Notes: a model not told the origin generated them from the sequence alone. 13,191 nucleotides of DNA from Saccoglossus kowalevskii (GCF_000003605.2 NW_003140814.1:432778-445968); one strand, 5' to 3'; numbered from the stretch's first letter, positions 1 through 9,872 are shown. Program-made: numbers and translations.

Positions 1-1533
1 TGAGTGAATGAATGAATGAGGGAGATGGGTAGTAGGGAGTGAGTTTAATGGTTGTTAAAGCTTTGTGTAAGACCAGTAGTGTTATTCTATGTTGATTGCA
101 CAGTTGTGGTTCCTATTAACACATGCTCTATTTTAATTCAAAAAGCAAACACTACCATTGGAATTTTACTGATAACATCTGTTTTTGTGTTACAATCTAA
201 GTGCTTTGAATTGTGTTGTTTGTATCATTTTAATAGCACACTTGACCTTTGACCATATATGTTTATATGCCTGTTCTTTTTCTACTGATGTGCCAGTTGA
301 TGTTTACACTCCCACTGGGATGTCATTAATGTAAACATTGGATGGTCTATAGTCTATAAAGATGACTTTTATTCTGCAGTATGAAAAAACTAGTTGTGTG
401 CAAAAATTAATTATGTATTTATACTAAAACTTGTATAAACTGAATAAATAGTGCTGGAGATAAGAAGTACACATAAAAAGATTCCATTTATTATATATGG
501 GGGTCATTAAATAATGACTTTATCTCTGTTAGTTTGACTATAGACATATTGACAGTTATGCACTACCAGTAGATCAAATAGGGTGTGCTAAAAGCTCTGT
601 AACACATGTTTTTCAGGTAGTCTGAGTGTTTTTTTATACTACAAAAATGAAATCCGAGACTGTTTTCTCATGGTGTTCCTCATGTTTTCCCATGCCCTGT
701 TTGAACTACCTCCACCTAACACTGTGACTTTAAAATATAATATTTGAGTAAAATATAATCTTACATTAAAACATTTTCTATTTGTGTATGATGCTGAAGA
801 TACCTGAGTTGTCTGCTTATTAATAAATCCAATTATTGAGTCTGATTGCATTCCAGGATGCATGATTTTCTTCATTCAAAAATTAATGACATCTTCAAAT
901 GAGGATCAGATAAGATTAAGCAGTTAATGAAAATGCGGCGCCAACCTTACACACTAGAGTCTTCCACTTCGATTCAGTTATATGTATGACATAAGAACGG
1001 TTCTCTGTAAATGTGTATTCACTCTCAATGCTTTAGGACAATTCTAATTACACCTGTACTTTGACATCTACGATTTCTAGACTGCCAGAGGTTAAAAGGT
1101 CATAGGCTTGATTTTTCAACAATTGTTTTTTTTTCAAATATTTTTTAATCCTTGTAGTACAAAATAAATTGTTCATGACGCACACAGTATCTAGACATGC
1201 TGTTTGCATATATGTCATGTTACATCACATGTTTACAAAGTGGTTAATTTTCAGCTCAGTTTTACTACGTAGCTTGAATTAAAAAAAAAAATTATGAAAA
1301 CGGTGGAAAACTGAATTCTGTACAATGATAAATCAGAGCATTTTGAAAAATAAGTACATGCACAAAATTACAACAGATCTTAGACAAGAATGAGTTGTTT
1401 TTTTCCCCCTCTAACAATGTTCTCTACTGTCTTGCCGTCAACTGTTCCTCTGACCTATTTCACCACGGTACATGAATACGGAACACTATAGACATGATGT
1501 ATCTAGAATAGTACAAGTAACGGTACGTAATTA
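1..1533. other. AT-rich noncoding stretch
   Basis: I see no gene here. The first 20 bases are a short 4-base repeat (TGAG/TGAA units). Runs of A or T, scattered AATAAA words and frequent stops in all frames are typical of intergenic or intronic animal DNA. A possible plus-strand acceptor at 615-616 is followed by a frame open to a TGA at 745-747. That length is expected by chance in AT-rich DNA, so it is not called a gene. An A-run lies near 1280. Confidence 0.6.
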
Positions 1534-1539
1534 TTTATT
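1534..1539 (-). promoter_or_regulatory. candidate poly(A) signal, minus strand
   Basis: The minus strand reads AATAAA here, about 95 bases past the stop codon of the candidate minus-strand gene (TAA at 1634-1636). This is a normal position for the end of a short 3' UTR. Downstream on the minus strand there are some T/G-rich stretches. AATAAA is common in AT-rich DNA, so the position relative to the stop is the only real support. Confidence 0.35.
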
Positions 1540-1633
1540 ATGATACGATCTATTAAATGAAGTAATGTGAAAGGTATTATACCTGTACCCTGTGATCAAT
1601 CAGTTTCATTTAAATACGTACCTGAAGCCAAAG

Positions 1634-1737
1634 TTATTTTTCAAAGAACTGACATATGTCACGTCTCCAGCACACATTCAATTCAAGCGTCGAAATCTTT
1701 CCGCGGTGGTGCGTGATAGTTCGATATGGGTCAATGT
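1634..1737 (-). CDS. candidate terminal coding exon, unrecognised protein
   Basis: On the minus strand a good acceptor (T-rich tract ending in ACAG, AG at 1739-1738) is followed by an open stretch of 34 codons ending in TAA at 1636-1634. Only one of the three frames is open, and it is the phase-1 frame, the one that the exon at 1942-2031 would deliver. The junction codon becomes GAC (Asp). The peptide starts DIDPYRTITHHRGKIS and ends RRDICQFFEK. The segment has at least seven CpGs, unlike the CpG-poor surroundings. I do not recognise the family: it has no membrane segment and no motif I can name. Upstream exons of this gene are not found in the window, or lie beyond it. It could also be a pseudogene or a transposon remnant. 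Confidence 0.4.
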
Positions 1738-1941
1738 CTGTAAAATAAATTGATAATCTATTTGCACAAATTACAAACGCATGCTGCATGACGAATGTGG
1801 TCTTTCAGTGAAACAAACAGGCCTTTTTAGTCATTGCGCAATACGTTTCCACATTACATTCCATGCACGCTGCAATGTCATGTTTCTGAAATTAAGCTAT
1901 ACATAATGGATAGTGTATCCATTTAGAATCATAGAGATTAC
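1738..1941 (-). other. candidate GT-AG intron, minus strand
   Basis: Read on the minus strand this 204-base segment starts with GTAATC and ends with a T-rich tract and ACAG. It is AT-rich with stops in several frames, and both flanking segments are richer in GC and CpG. The donor is only moderate (CCG|GTAATC); the acceptor is good. Confidence 0.35.
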
Positions 1942-2031
1942 CGGCTTGATCCTTATGCTTTGCGAGCCATTCGGCAGGATTACAAATCTCGATTGGGGTA
2001 CAGTATCCAGCGGGAGAAGCATAATACATTT
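1942..2031 (-). CDS. candidate internal coding exon (phase 1 to phase 1)
   Basis: On the minus strand a T-run and a branch-like CTTAATC precede ACAAG, then 90 open bases run up to a GTAATC donor. In the phase that joins the 1634-1737 exon, the peptide includes GYCTPIEICNPAEWL and AKHKDQA. The segment is clearly richer in GC and CpG than its flanks. Weak points: the acceptor is AAG rather than CAG or TAG; a second frame is also open through this segment and reads VPQSRFVILPNGSQ; and an in-frame stop lies upstream of the acceptor, so it must be an internal exon. I searched the minus strand upstream for a preceding phase-1 exon and found none I would defend. The protein family is unrecognised. 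Confidence 0.38.
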
Positions 2032-4080
2032 CTTGTATGATGAAAATTTTGATTAAGGAAAAAAAAACGATACGCTATCGGCAATCTAGTCTTTGCAGCA
2101 TGTCTAATTATTTGTTTGTAGCTGGTCTACAGAGTCTCATGTAATTTTGACTGAAATTGTTAAAAAGTATCAAAAAAGCAAAGTAGCAAAATTGGCTGTC
2201 AGGTACTTTATTATTTACAAACTTTATTTATACGACGTATGTATTTACGTTCTCCTGTATCTAAGCTTTCAGATAATATGTAAGTTGCTAGAGTATAAGC
2301 ATGCTTAGTAACTTTCAGAAAATGTTTGAATCACGGTTCAGTTTTTAACGTTGTTTTACTTTTGTTGCTTGCTCATGGTTATAGGGGGAGATGAGCCTTT
2401 TTGTTGAGATTTACCACACTACTATCTTTGATAGCAACACATGAAAGATGTATAAATAAGCACATGACGATCTGTCCTACATAGATTGCTTGATCAACGA
2501 TGCGTCTCAGGATTTAAAACATACTGTATAATAATTATGTGAAAGTTGTATATTTCGGTACTTTACTTAAATTTTGATTGATGTACCGGTATATCATTAC
2601 TAATAGAAGGACAATTTAAGGAGATGATTATTTTTAACTCCATGACACTGTGATGCTGTTCAGTTATTTATCTACTAATATTCTCCAAAACACTAACTGT
2701 AGTTGTCTTTGGTCGACACCAATTTTGAAATTTGTACAATACCGGTATCATCCATTTTCTATTTTTGTAAATTGTTTTTACTTTATTTTGCAAACAAATA
2801 TTCAGATTTGATATGATATAATATTTGATAATCGTTATCCTAAAGTAACTATTCAAAATAGCTACATGTTTTGATCAATGCCTTTTTATTTACTGAAAGC
2901 ATAAAAGAAAATTTTATATATAGATTGTAAGAACATGTACAACTACTATAAAAAAGAATCACTATAATAAAAGATTTCACAATAGAATATTTACACAAAT
3001 ACTACATAGTAAGCACAGGGAATGAGTTGAACAGTGTTTTATAAATTAATTAAAATGTGCGTTTTGTTGACTTTCTTTGGATGTACATACATCAAAAACC
3101 AAAATACAACCTCCTTTCAACTGAGAATAATTATTAGTCATTATTTCATTAATAAATAAATACCCAAACAGAATGGCTAACATCAGTATTTTGCCAATTT
3201 TCCAAGTGGTGAAGGTGATATATTGTGGGAATGGAAAGTATTTAATATAAAGTATTTAGTGTTTTGTTTTGTATAGTATAGATGTTATGGGGTAGGATGG
3301 AGATGTAGTGTGTGTGTGTGTGTGTGTGTTCCTTATTTACTCCATATATTTCAATCACATTCCTTTGTTTGCTAAATATTTGGCCTGGGGCTTCTGATAT
3401 ATTTTTGGCATATCTTTATCCACCTCAGTGTAACCCCCCTATTTCTTCATCATCACCCCCAAAAAACAATAAACTTGTAACCCTGTTCATGCATTAATGT
3501 TTTATATTGATTGTTGTTCAACTGCATTACTTGTGATCAACGTCCCAAATATTATTCAATTATGACATTCATAATGCCAGTAATTTTCATATTTCAAATA
3601 CCCTGGTATTAGAATATATAGAGGGTCCTTCTCAGATCCCAAGAATTTCTTACTAATTAGTGATGATGTAAATAATCCAGTAAGTGGAATATTAGTATGT
3701 AAGGAAATATTTTCTAGTTGATACGAGAAGAAAGAGCCGACCTATACCAACGTTATTAATATTGTATAAATATCCAGTAGAAATTATAAATACTTATATT
3801 GAGAAAAGCTTGAATAATTGTATTTTAATATTTAATATTTTACTTTACTGTTGGCTACATTTTGAGAGCATTCCATTCATTCAATAATTTACTCATTGTA
3901 TTGTGAATTTTTATTGAACAAAACCAGCTTTATGTCTGTTATAATTAATATTATATTTAAGTTTAATATTTAAAGTTGTTTCAATTGAAAAAAAAAAATA
4001 CAAAGTTAAATATTTTAGATTTTGTCTTCCTGTCTTGCTCATTAGACTATTGTAGACTGTGTTCTGAACGACTTCTCTTT
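2032..4080. other. AT-rich intron or intergenic stretch
   Basis: I see no defensible gene. It holds a (GT)11 run, two TACCGGTA words (2584-2591 and 2740-2747), a TATAAATA word near 2451, and long A/T-rich blocks around 3700-4020. If the minus-strand gene at 1634-2031 is real, this would be part of its upstream intron. A minus-strand open stretch between about 2380 and 2510 ends at a GTAAAT donor, but its phase does not fit the 1942-2031 exon. Confidence 0.5.
3308..3329. repeat. (GT)11 microsatellite
   Basis: Eleven uninterrupted GT units. The small plus-strand open frame running through it is low-complexity and not a gene. Confidence 0.95.
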
Positions 4081-4143
4081 TGAGTACCTCCTCCCTCCTC
4101 CCCCTCCCCCCATTAATAAAGCTTTGTATTATGTTTTGTGTTC
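4079..4143 (+). promoter_or_regulatory. possible plus-strand poly(A) site
   Basis: A C/T-rich tract (about 4086-4111) is followed by AATAAA at 4115-4120 and, 10 to 20 bases later, a T/G-rich stretch (TATGTTTTGTGTTC). This arrangement matches an animal cleavage and polyadenylation site. No coding exon of a plus-strand gene is recognised upstream, so it may be fortuitous or belong to a noncoding or long-UTR transcript. Confidence 0.25.
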
Positions 4144-4769
4144 ATGGCTTTTTGTTGGTTTGGATGAATATAAATGAAAATTTTGAGAAATTGCTTTGAA
4201 TTTTGTGACTAGAATTTCTTGCGAGAAAATTTGATAACATTTTCACTGCCTTTAAAACTCTTTGTGTGCTATTAAAAGTGAATGTTTGTCAACGTTCACA
4301 AAAAATAAACCATGCCATGTAGTAGTTGTTTTCAAATTTTTATCAAGACCAGCAAAAAATTTAGTCCAAAACTGACATAAAAATTGGCTAGTTTCATTCA
4401 GGCTTGGTATATTGACAATGTATATTAGGTTGGTTGCAGGTGCTGCATATGGCCATTAAAAGTACTAGTTTTGATTAAGGATGGTCATCTGGCGGGCACC
4501 CCCCTCACTCTTTTCCTACCTGTTTCTCTGAATGCAAATGTTTTCAAGTGTTATTTCAAAATGTCAAAACATTTAAATTTGTGACCATTACTTTATACTA
4601 TGTCATTTAAAATTGTTTATCTGTAAAATAGTTCTGTGTTTGCTCTGTTAAACCACAATACATGTACATGTATGTAAATCATAGATGCACGTCCATAGTC
4701 AAATAAGGTTGTATTTTAATGATCCTGTTTAAAATAAATGCAATTTTTGATTGATGTGTGTTTTTAGGA
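4144..4769. other. AT-rich noncoding stretch
   Basis: No gene seen. It contains a 16-base perfect palindrome at 4658-4673 (ATACATGTACATGTAT), one ATGCAAAT octamer at 4532-4539, and a run of C with a T/C-rich tract near 4495-4520. Confidence 0.55.
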
Positions 4770-4981
4770 CTGTAAAATACTTTATTTTTAATAGCTGAAA
4801 TTAATTTTCGCTGTAAAGACATTTTTGGTGTTTTGTTTAGAATTTATTTTCACTGATTTTTGACATATTGAATGTAAAATATAGGAAAAAAGGTATATTC
4901 GCTGGATTGTATTTTCACTGAATCATTCCTTCAGCAAAAATAGCGGAAATTAATTCCAAGTGAAAATAAAGTATTCTACAG
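4770..4981. mobile_element. MITE-like inverted-repeat element 1
   Basis: The left end starts CTGTAAAATACTTTATTTT and the right end, read on the other strand, starts CTGTAGAATACTTTATTTT. The match continues inward for about 42 bases with roughly four in five identical, including the block AATTAATTTYCGCT. It is 212 bases long with no coding capacity. The right flank is TA and the left flank is GA, consistent with a decayed TA target duplication as made by Tc1/mariner-type transposases. The interior repeats ATTTTCACTG and TTCGCTG words. Family assignment is inference from ends and flanks only. Confidence 0.7.
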
Positions 4982-4983
4982 TA

Positions 4984-5790
4984 GTAGAACTAATATATTA
5001 TTCTTTATTGAAAGCCCTGTGTTTGCTGTCATACTAGCATTATTCAGCTTATACACATATCATGTAGATAGACCAAATGGACAGATGCCTTTGTCACAAA
5101 TACAGAGTCTGACATAGAACTATAATTCACCAGTTAATTACACCGAGCAATTCAACTCGGTCTTGCGAAAGTTGTGAAACCCCACTGAGTAATCAGTCAA
5201 GTGGGAAATCAGTATGGATATGTTCTTGACTTTTATAATTTAATTGTCATAAATAAAGCTAAAGATGATCAAGTCTTCTGACTAGTTGGCTCAAATACTT
5301 TAACTAATGTCTATGTGTGCCTTTCAATTGGACAGATATTTTATTACTTTAGTATTCCTGTAAGGCCATTACCTGATGACAGTCACTACTGATAAATGGT
5401 TATATAAATGAAAATTGTGTGATTTGAGGATAAAGAATTGATATGTGAGCGATTAGATTTTGAACGCTCACTCCCGTGGGTGATATTTTGTTTTCTCTTT
5501 CAGTTAATTAATCATTCTCATCATTGCTGCAACACTTTGTTTTGATACTTAGACATGGAAATCAAAACATATGCACAGCAAATGTAATTTATTGTGTTCA
5601 TGGGGCACACTTTTAAATTCCCTGTAAAATAATGTATTAGAAAATGTGTTAATGTGTGACATATTTTGCTTGGGATTTCATGCTGGCTGAGATAGATTAC
5701 TGCCAATCGTATCTTAAAATAAAAGTTTGCAGATATATTTATATGAAAAAGCGATATCAACCAATCTGTCAAGTATTAGGAATGTAGTAT
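4984..5790. other. noncoding stretch with small hairpins
   Basis: No gene seen. Three short inverted repeats: ACCGAG/CTCGGT at 5142-5147 and 5156-5161; CCCACT/AGTGGG at 5181-5186 and 5200-5205, with an inner ACTGA/TCAGT that competes; and GTGAGCG/CGCTCAC at 5445-5451 and 5465-5471. The minus-strand open frames at 5521-5896 have no recognisable protein character. Confidence 0.5.
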
Positions 5791-5794
5791 CACA

Positions 5795-5990
5795 ACGAAT
5801 GAAATGAACACTTGTCATTTTAAAATTTGGTGTGTGTGTTATATGGTCATTATAGTATCCATGGAAACAAGGTCTGAATTGTATGCTGATTTGCATATTT
5901 GCATAAATTACAGCTTATCATCCCATCTATTCATATGGATTCAGAACTAAAGAAATTCAACACTCATCATTTTAAAATTTGTTGTGTGCT
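5795..5990. repeat. divergent direct repeat, about 152-base spacing
   Basis: The block around 5795-5832 (AACACTTGTCATTTTAAAAT, then TTGGTGTGTG) recurs around 5945-5985 as AACACTCATCATTTTAAAAT, then TTGTTGTGTG. The offset is 152 bases with a few differences and one small length change upstream. Between the copies, at 5889-5904, two ATTTGCAT octamers lie head to tail. Confidence 0.55.
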
Positions 5991-6234
5991 TTTTCTGAAT
6001 GTATATAATAAATTTAAATCATAATCTTTGTTTATATATTTACTTGATTGATGTACTTAATATGTAAATTTTAGGGGTGTGTCTTAAATGTATATAAGTG
6101 ATGAAGAAAAGATGGGATCTTTCACTAAACACTCAGTTCTGACCTAGATATGGAGGTCAAAAGATCTGTTTAAAAGCTAAAGATGAAAAGATATGAAATG
6201 CAGATAACTGTAATTATCCACTGCATATTGCCGG

Positions 6235-6300
6235 CGGCGGGTGATATAGTGGTTACCAGCATTGTTTGTACGTTCATCCATTCAGAGTTCTATCAGGAAC
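6235..6300 (+). mobile_element. tRNA-like SINE head, decayed
   Basis: A-box-like TGATATAGTGG at 6242-6252 is followed by TTA, matching the D-arm of Val/Asp-type tRNAs. B-box-like GTTCTATCA lies at 6287-6295. The 45-base spacing from A-box start to B-box start equals the tRNA value (position 8 to 53). Placing base 1 at 6235 gives a GC-rich seven-base 5' strand, but no pairing 3' strand or clean anticodon arm, so it is not a working tRNA. The likely origin is the polymerase III promoter head of a SINE. The 3' extent is not visible; no clear tail or flanking duplication was found. Confidence 0.4.
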
Positions 6301-6366
6301 ACTGTTGTAGATAGACATTCGCACGGTGTTGGAGTCATTGCACACTAGATCTAATCAACATATTTA

Positions 6367-6384
6367 ATGACCATATATGGTCAT
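6367..6384. promoter_or_regulatory. 18-base palindrome with CArG box
   Basis: ATGACCATATATGGTCAT is a perfect palindrome. Its core CCATATATGG matches the CC(A/T)6GG box bound by SRF/MADS-type factors. No nearby gene start is recognised, so function is inference. Confidence 0.35.
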
Positions 6385-7640
6385 GTGACCTTATAACAAT
6401 TCATAACCATCATTTGTGGAACATTATTTCAGATATAAACATTCAACCAATACTTCATTGGAGACATACATCAGGCACATGGTGTACTCAACATATCTTT
6501 TATCCATATATACTAATGTGACCTCATTAAATTTGCAAAAATATTATATCTGGAGCACGTCTGCAGATAGACATTCAACATGTCCATTTTGTTATTTAAG
6601 ACATGTTATAATTGCCTCCATCATTTCCCTAAATATATATGTTGAACTTTTTGTAGTTTGATAGGGATAGGCCCATGTACTGCCAATTCATGATTAGTTG
6701 GAATACATTTCCAAGTGACAAGATAATGAATACTTATTTGGATTCTTATTGGATGCTAAGTGGGTTATTTGTGTGTGAGGGTACGTTTGTGGGTGTGCGA
6801 ATGTGTGCCAGGGTGGGGAAGGGATTAGACATTTTCTCTTTGCTTTGTCGTATTTTTCCCATCTCTTCATCACATATCCATACTAATTTTTAGACTATTT
6901 CAAAATTTTAAGAATTTATACTTGTTTTTAGCCCCGTTCAGGCACAGCCTACTAATTTGACCTTTGTTTCTGGATTCAGGTTTCTGATTTCCAGATGTCC
7001 GTCTTCAAGATTTTCAGAAATTCTACAGCAGATATCAATAAAACTTAACAGCTTGATGAACAATAATCTGTTGGAATTTTTTTTCAATTTCAGTCTTAGT
7101 ACGTTGTGTATAAAAAAATTGTCCTAAAAGAAAAATTGGTTGTGATCAGTGAATGAAAACGTGACTCAAGGCAACTTCTAACAGAATATAAAGCTTGTAT
7201 TTAACAACTGTTAGTTCTCATTTGGGAATAAAACATTGAATAGTTTTTCAATTGAAGGTTAAGTGGAGACTGGGAATAACACACTGTAATCTTGACATAG
7301 ATCCAAAAAACTATCTATCCCATAATATTCCCTACTCAGCCCTGGGAATGATATTAGTCATAAATTATGTAAATTAACTTACACTTACAACAAAATGTAT
7401 TTTGAAGTTCGTGTTTATCTTCTGAATAAATTTCATTGATAACTGATATTGTATTTTTAAACAAAGAGTGATTTTTTATTTATTTTTCTATAGTTTCTTT
7501 GTTACTTGTTTTTCATATAATTTCTCCAGAAAAAAAATTATATTTTGTGAAATGTGATAAAAGTTTACTTTTTGTACCAGTGTACATTTTATTGGGATCC
7601 TTAAGACACAATAGTAGCGATCACACAGCTACTTATCCAC
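6385..7640. other. AT-rich noncoding stretch
   Basis: No gene seen. Plus-strand open frames at 6416-6661, 6675-6893 and 7499-7729 are short, lack splice-framed neighbours and read as AT-rich chance translations. The last one overlaps the repeat that follows. Confidence 0.55.
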
Positions 7641-7682
7641 TAATATCTCAAGAACCATCAGGGATTGAAATAGAATTTTTTC

Positions 7683-7967
7683 CTTGCATGCATAGTGTGC
7701 ATGTTGAAGTTGAAATTTACCTGCACTAAATTGTTGTGAAATGCACCACTTTTAAAGTTATAATAAAATTTACGGGTTCTCGATCAATGTGAACACGAAA
7801 GAATTTGCTTTTTTTTAGTTACCTTACAATATTTGTTGAACTTAATTTAGGCTTAGTGAATATAATGAGAAAATGTTGTGTTCATTGCTACATGCACAGC
7901 GTGCACATTATATTTTGAGTTTACTTGCACTAGCTAATAATCTATGTGCATAGTGCAGTGTGCACCA
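7683..7967. repeat. divergent direct repeat, 204-base spacing
   Basis: The block at 7687-7728 (ATGCATAGTGTGC ... TTTACCTGCACTA) recurs at 7891-7932 as ATGCACAGCGTGC ... TTTACTTGCACTA, at an offset of exactly 204. A third partial copy of the TGCATAG/GTGCAC word lies at 7945-7964. The copies are old, with many differences. Confidence 0.5.
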
Positions 7968-7986
7968 GAGTATTTCGACCCCTGAC

Positions 7987-8760
7987 CATATGTTGGTTTT
8001 TGATGGAACTTGATGCATAGATGCTTTGGGCCAATGAGCAAATTTTATTAGGTTTTGGTTGATTTCCATACATATTAATTACCTAATTTGCATGATAATG
8101 GGCTAATTTATAACTGTTCTATGAACCGCTCATTAGATTTTGATGAAACTTGATACATAGATGCTCTGGACTAATGCACAGATTTGATTAGTTCGGGGTA
8201 AAAATCCATGGATATTAATTAACTAATTTGCATAATGATCATTCAATATTCAATTTCCATTTAATTAGTTTTAGGTTATAAATAATTACTTAATTTGCAT
8301 AATAGTTTACTTTTTAGCTTTCCACCAATTTTTTTAGGATTAATTATCACATAATAATGAAACTTGGCACATGTGCGTCCTAAAACAATACAGTTTAATG
8401 TTGAAAACATATTAATTACCTAATTTGCATGATAATGGGCTAATTTATAACTGTTCTATGAACCGCTCATTAGATTTTGATGAAACTTGATACATAGATG
8501 CTCTGGACTAATGCACAGATTTGATTAGTTCGGGGTAAAAATCCATGGATATTAATTAACTAATTTGCATAATGATCATTCAATATTCAATTTCCATTTA
8601 ATTAGTTTTAGGTTATAAATAATTACTTAATTTGCATAATAGTTTACTTTTTAGCTTTCCACCAATTTTTTTAGGATTAATTATCACATAATAATGAAAC
8701 TTGGCACATGTGCGTCCTAAAACAATACAGTTTAATGTTGAAAACATGCATATTGATTAT
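7987..8760. repeat. old repeat cluster with TAATTTGCAT words
   Basis: A block of about 140 bases at 7999-8103 (GATGGAACTTGATGCATAGA ... ATTAATTACCTAATTTGCAT) is similar to 8139-8243 at an offset of 140, with many substitutions. A further partial copy begins near 8357 (AATGAAACTTGGCAC). The word TAATTTGCAT occurs at 8084, 8224, 8291, 8421, 8561 and 8628, each containing an exact ATTTGCAT octamer. This looks like an ancient tandem repeat or transposon-derived array. Confidence 0.75.
8071..8747. repeat. perfect 337-base tandem duplication
   Basis: Copy 1 is 8071-8407 and copy 2 is 8408-8744. By eye the copies are identical at every base, including a run of seven T. The word ACAT occurs at the left edge, the junction and the right edge (8070-8073, 8407-8410, 8744-8747), marking microhomology. 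The identity is far higher than between the surrounding 140-base repeats, so the duplication is recent, or it is an assembly or cloning error. Confidence 0.95.
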
Positions 8761-9509
8761 CTAATTATCATTAGCCCATTTCTAATACCTCAAAAAATCA
8801 GATGCCCTGGAATTAATTAGCCTGAAAACAACAGATGTAAAATCAATGCAGACAAATAGTAGTTGCCAAGCTTCTTGTTTGAAAGGCTAATCTTAAATTT
8901 TGAATTAATTTAAGTGTGTCTTCAATACTCTCATCACACAGGAGTTATTTTCAGGTTTTCTTTGATTAACACCTGGTCCAAACATCAGCACAGACTAACA
9001 AAGTGTGCATGAACACTTAGCATGGGCTAAGCGTCCAAATCATCATTGTATTCAATGTTCATTTGGAAGATTTACTATTAATATATTCATGACTATTCAT
9101 TTCGGTATGCCATTTCTGACATGACAATCGACACGAGTACATCTTATTGTTCTCAATAAAGAAATTAACTAATGATGAAACTCCTGTTATTCTGCAATCT
9201 GCACTTTCTGAATTTGCTTCGGTATTGTTTTATAACTGTAGAACCTTCCTAGTCATACACTGTACTGCACTGAGTAATCACATTTAAAATGACTGAAGAT
9301 TTTTGTATATTCTTGACAAGTTTGTGCATTTCTTAGCCCATGCTAATCACTGTTTCCTCCTGTGCGTGAATGCGAATGGGTCTATCTGATTTGCAAACAT
9401 ATGAGATTAGCTCAAATCTTAGACCGTACTTAGTGTAGCGTGAAGACTACTAATAACTATCACAAAATTTACAAATGCTCTCAAAAGTAAAATACTGTAG
9501 GTCATAAAT
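8748..9509. other. AT-rich noncoding stretch
   Basis: No gene seen. CpG is very rare in its left half (one in 8761-9060). Confidence 0.55.
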
Positions 9510-9511
9510 TA

Positions 9512-9872
9512 CTGTAAAACATGTTGAAAAAGCGACATGCAATTTTAGCGAATTGTGGTAAAATGACGTAATAGCGAAATGTTGATTTAGCGAATCTCTC
9601 TTGTCATTGTTGATTTCCTGTTTTCACAATACTTATCTGTCGTGTGCCAAAACAAATGCGCATTATCCCCTCCATAAAAACAACGAAAAACTGTCAAGTG
9701 TAATTAGGAAGCGCTCCAGATTTTTTATGTTCCGGATTACTGTATACAAGTCCAAAAGCCTTGGTCATTTTGAATTTATAACAAAGTCCTTAGCGACATC
9801 TTGAATTAGAAAACCTGTTCTCTCGCTAAATTCGCTAAAAAGACATGCTCGCGAAACAGACATATTTTACAG
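9512..9872. mobile_element. MITE-like inverted-repeat element 2
   Basis: The ends are CTGTAAAA ... TTTTACAG, flanked on both sides by TA (9510-9511 and 9873-9874). The inverted similarity continues inward: the left end has GCGACATGCAATTTTAGCGA and the right end, on the other strand, GCGAGCATGTCTTTTTAGCGA. The interior repeats TAGCGA words in both orientations. It is 361 bases with no coding capacity for a transposase; the plus-strand open frame at 9601-9804 is not protein-like. TA flanks suggest mobilisation by a Tc1/mariner-type transposase, which is inference. Confidence 0.75.

Noticed and set aside
617-747. Possible plus-strand terminal exon after a TTTTTCAG acceptor
   Set aside because: Open only about 43 codons, AT-rich with no CpG enrichment, no upstream partner exon; open runs of this length are expected often by chance here.
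2380-2510. Minus-strand exon ending at a GTAAAT donor
   Set aside because: Its open frame ends in the wrong phase to join the exon at 1942-2031, and no good acceptor opens it.
3312-3497. Open frame over the (GT)11 run
   Set aside because: Low-complexity translation of a microsatellite and C/T-rich tract.
5521-5896. Two overlapping minus-strand open frames
   Set aside because: AT-rich translations with no motif, no splice support, overlapping a direct repeat.
6235-6306. Functional tRNA gene
   Set aside because: Acceptor stem does not pair and no clean anticodon arm is visible.
6416-6893. Two plus-strand open frames
   Set aside because: No recognisable protein, no CpG or GC rise, no splice-framed partners.
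7683-8760. CRISPR-like array
   Set aside because: Repeat spacings and divergence fit decayed eukaryotic repeats, and the window is animal-like.
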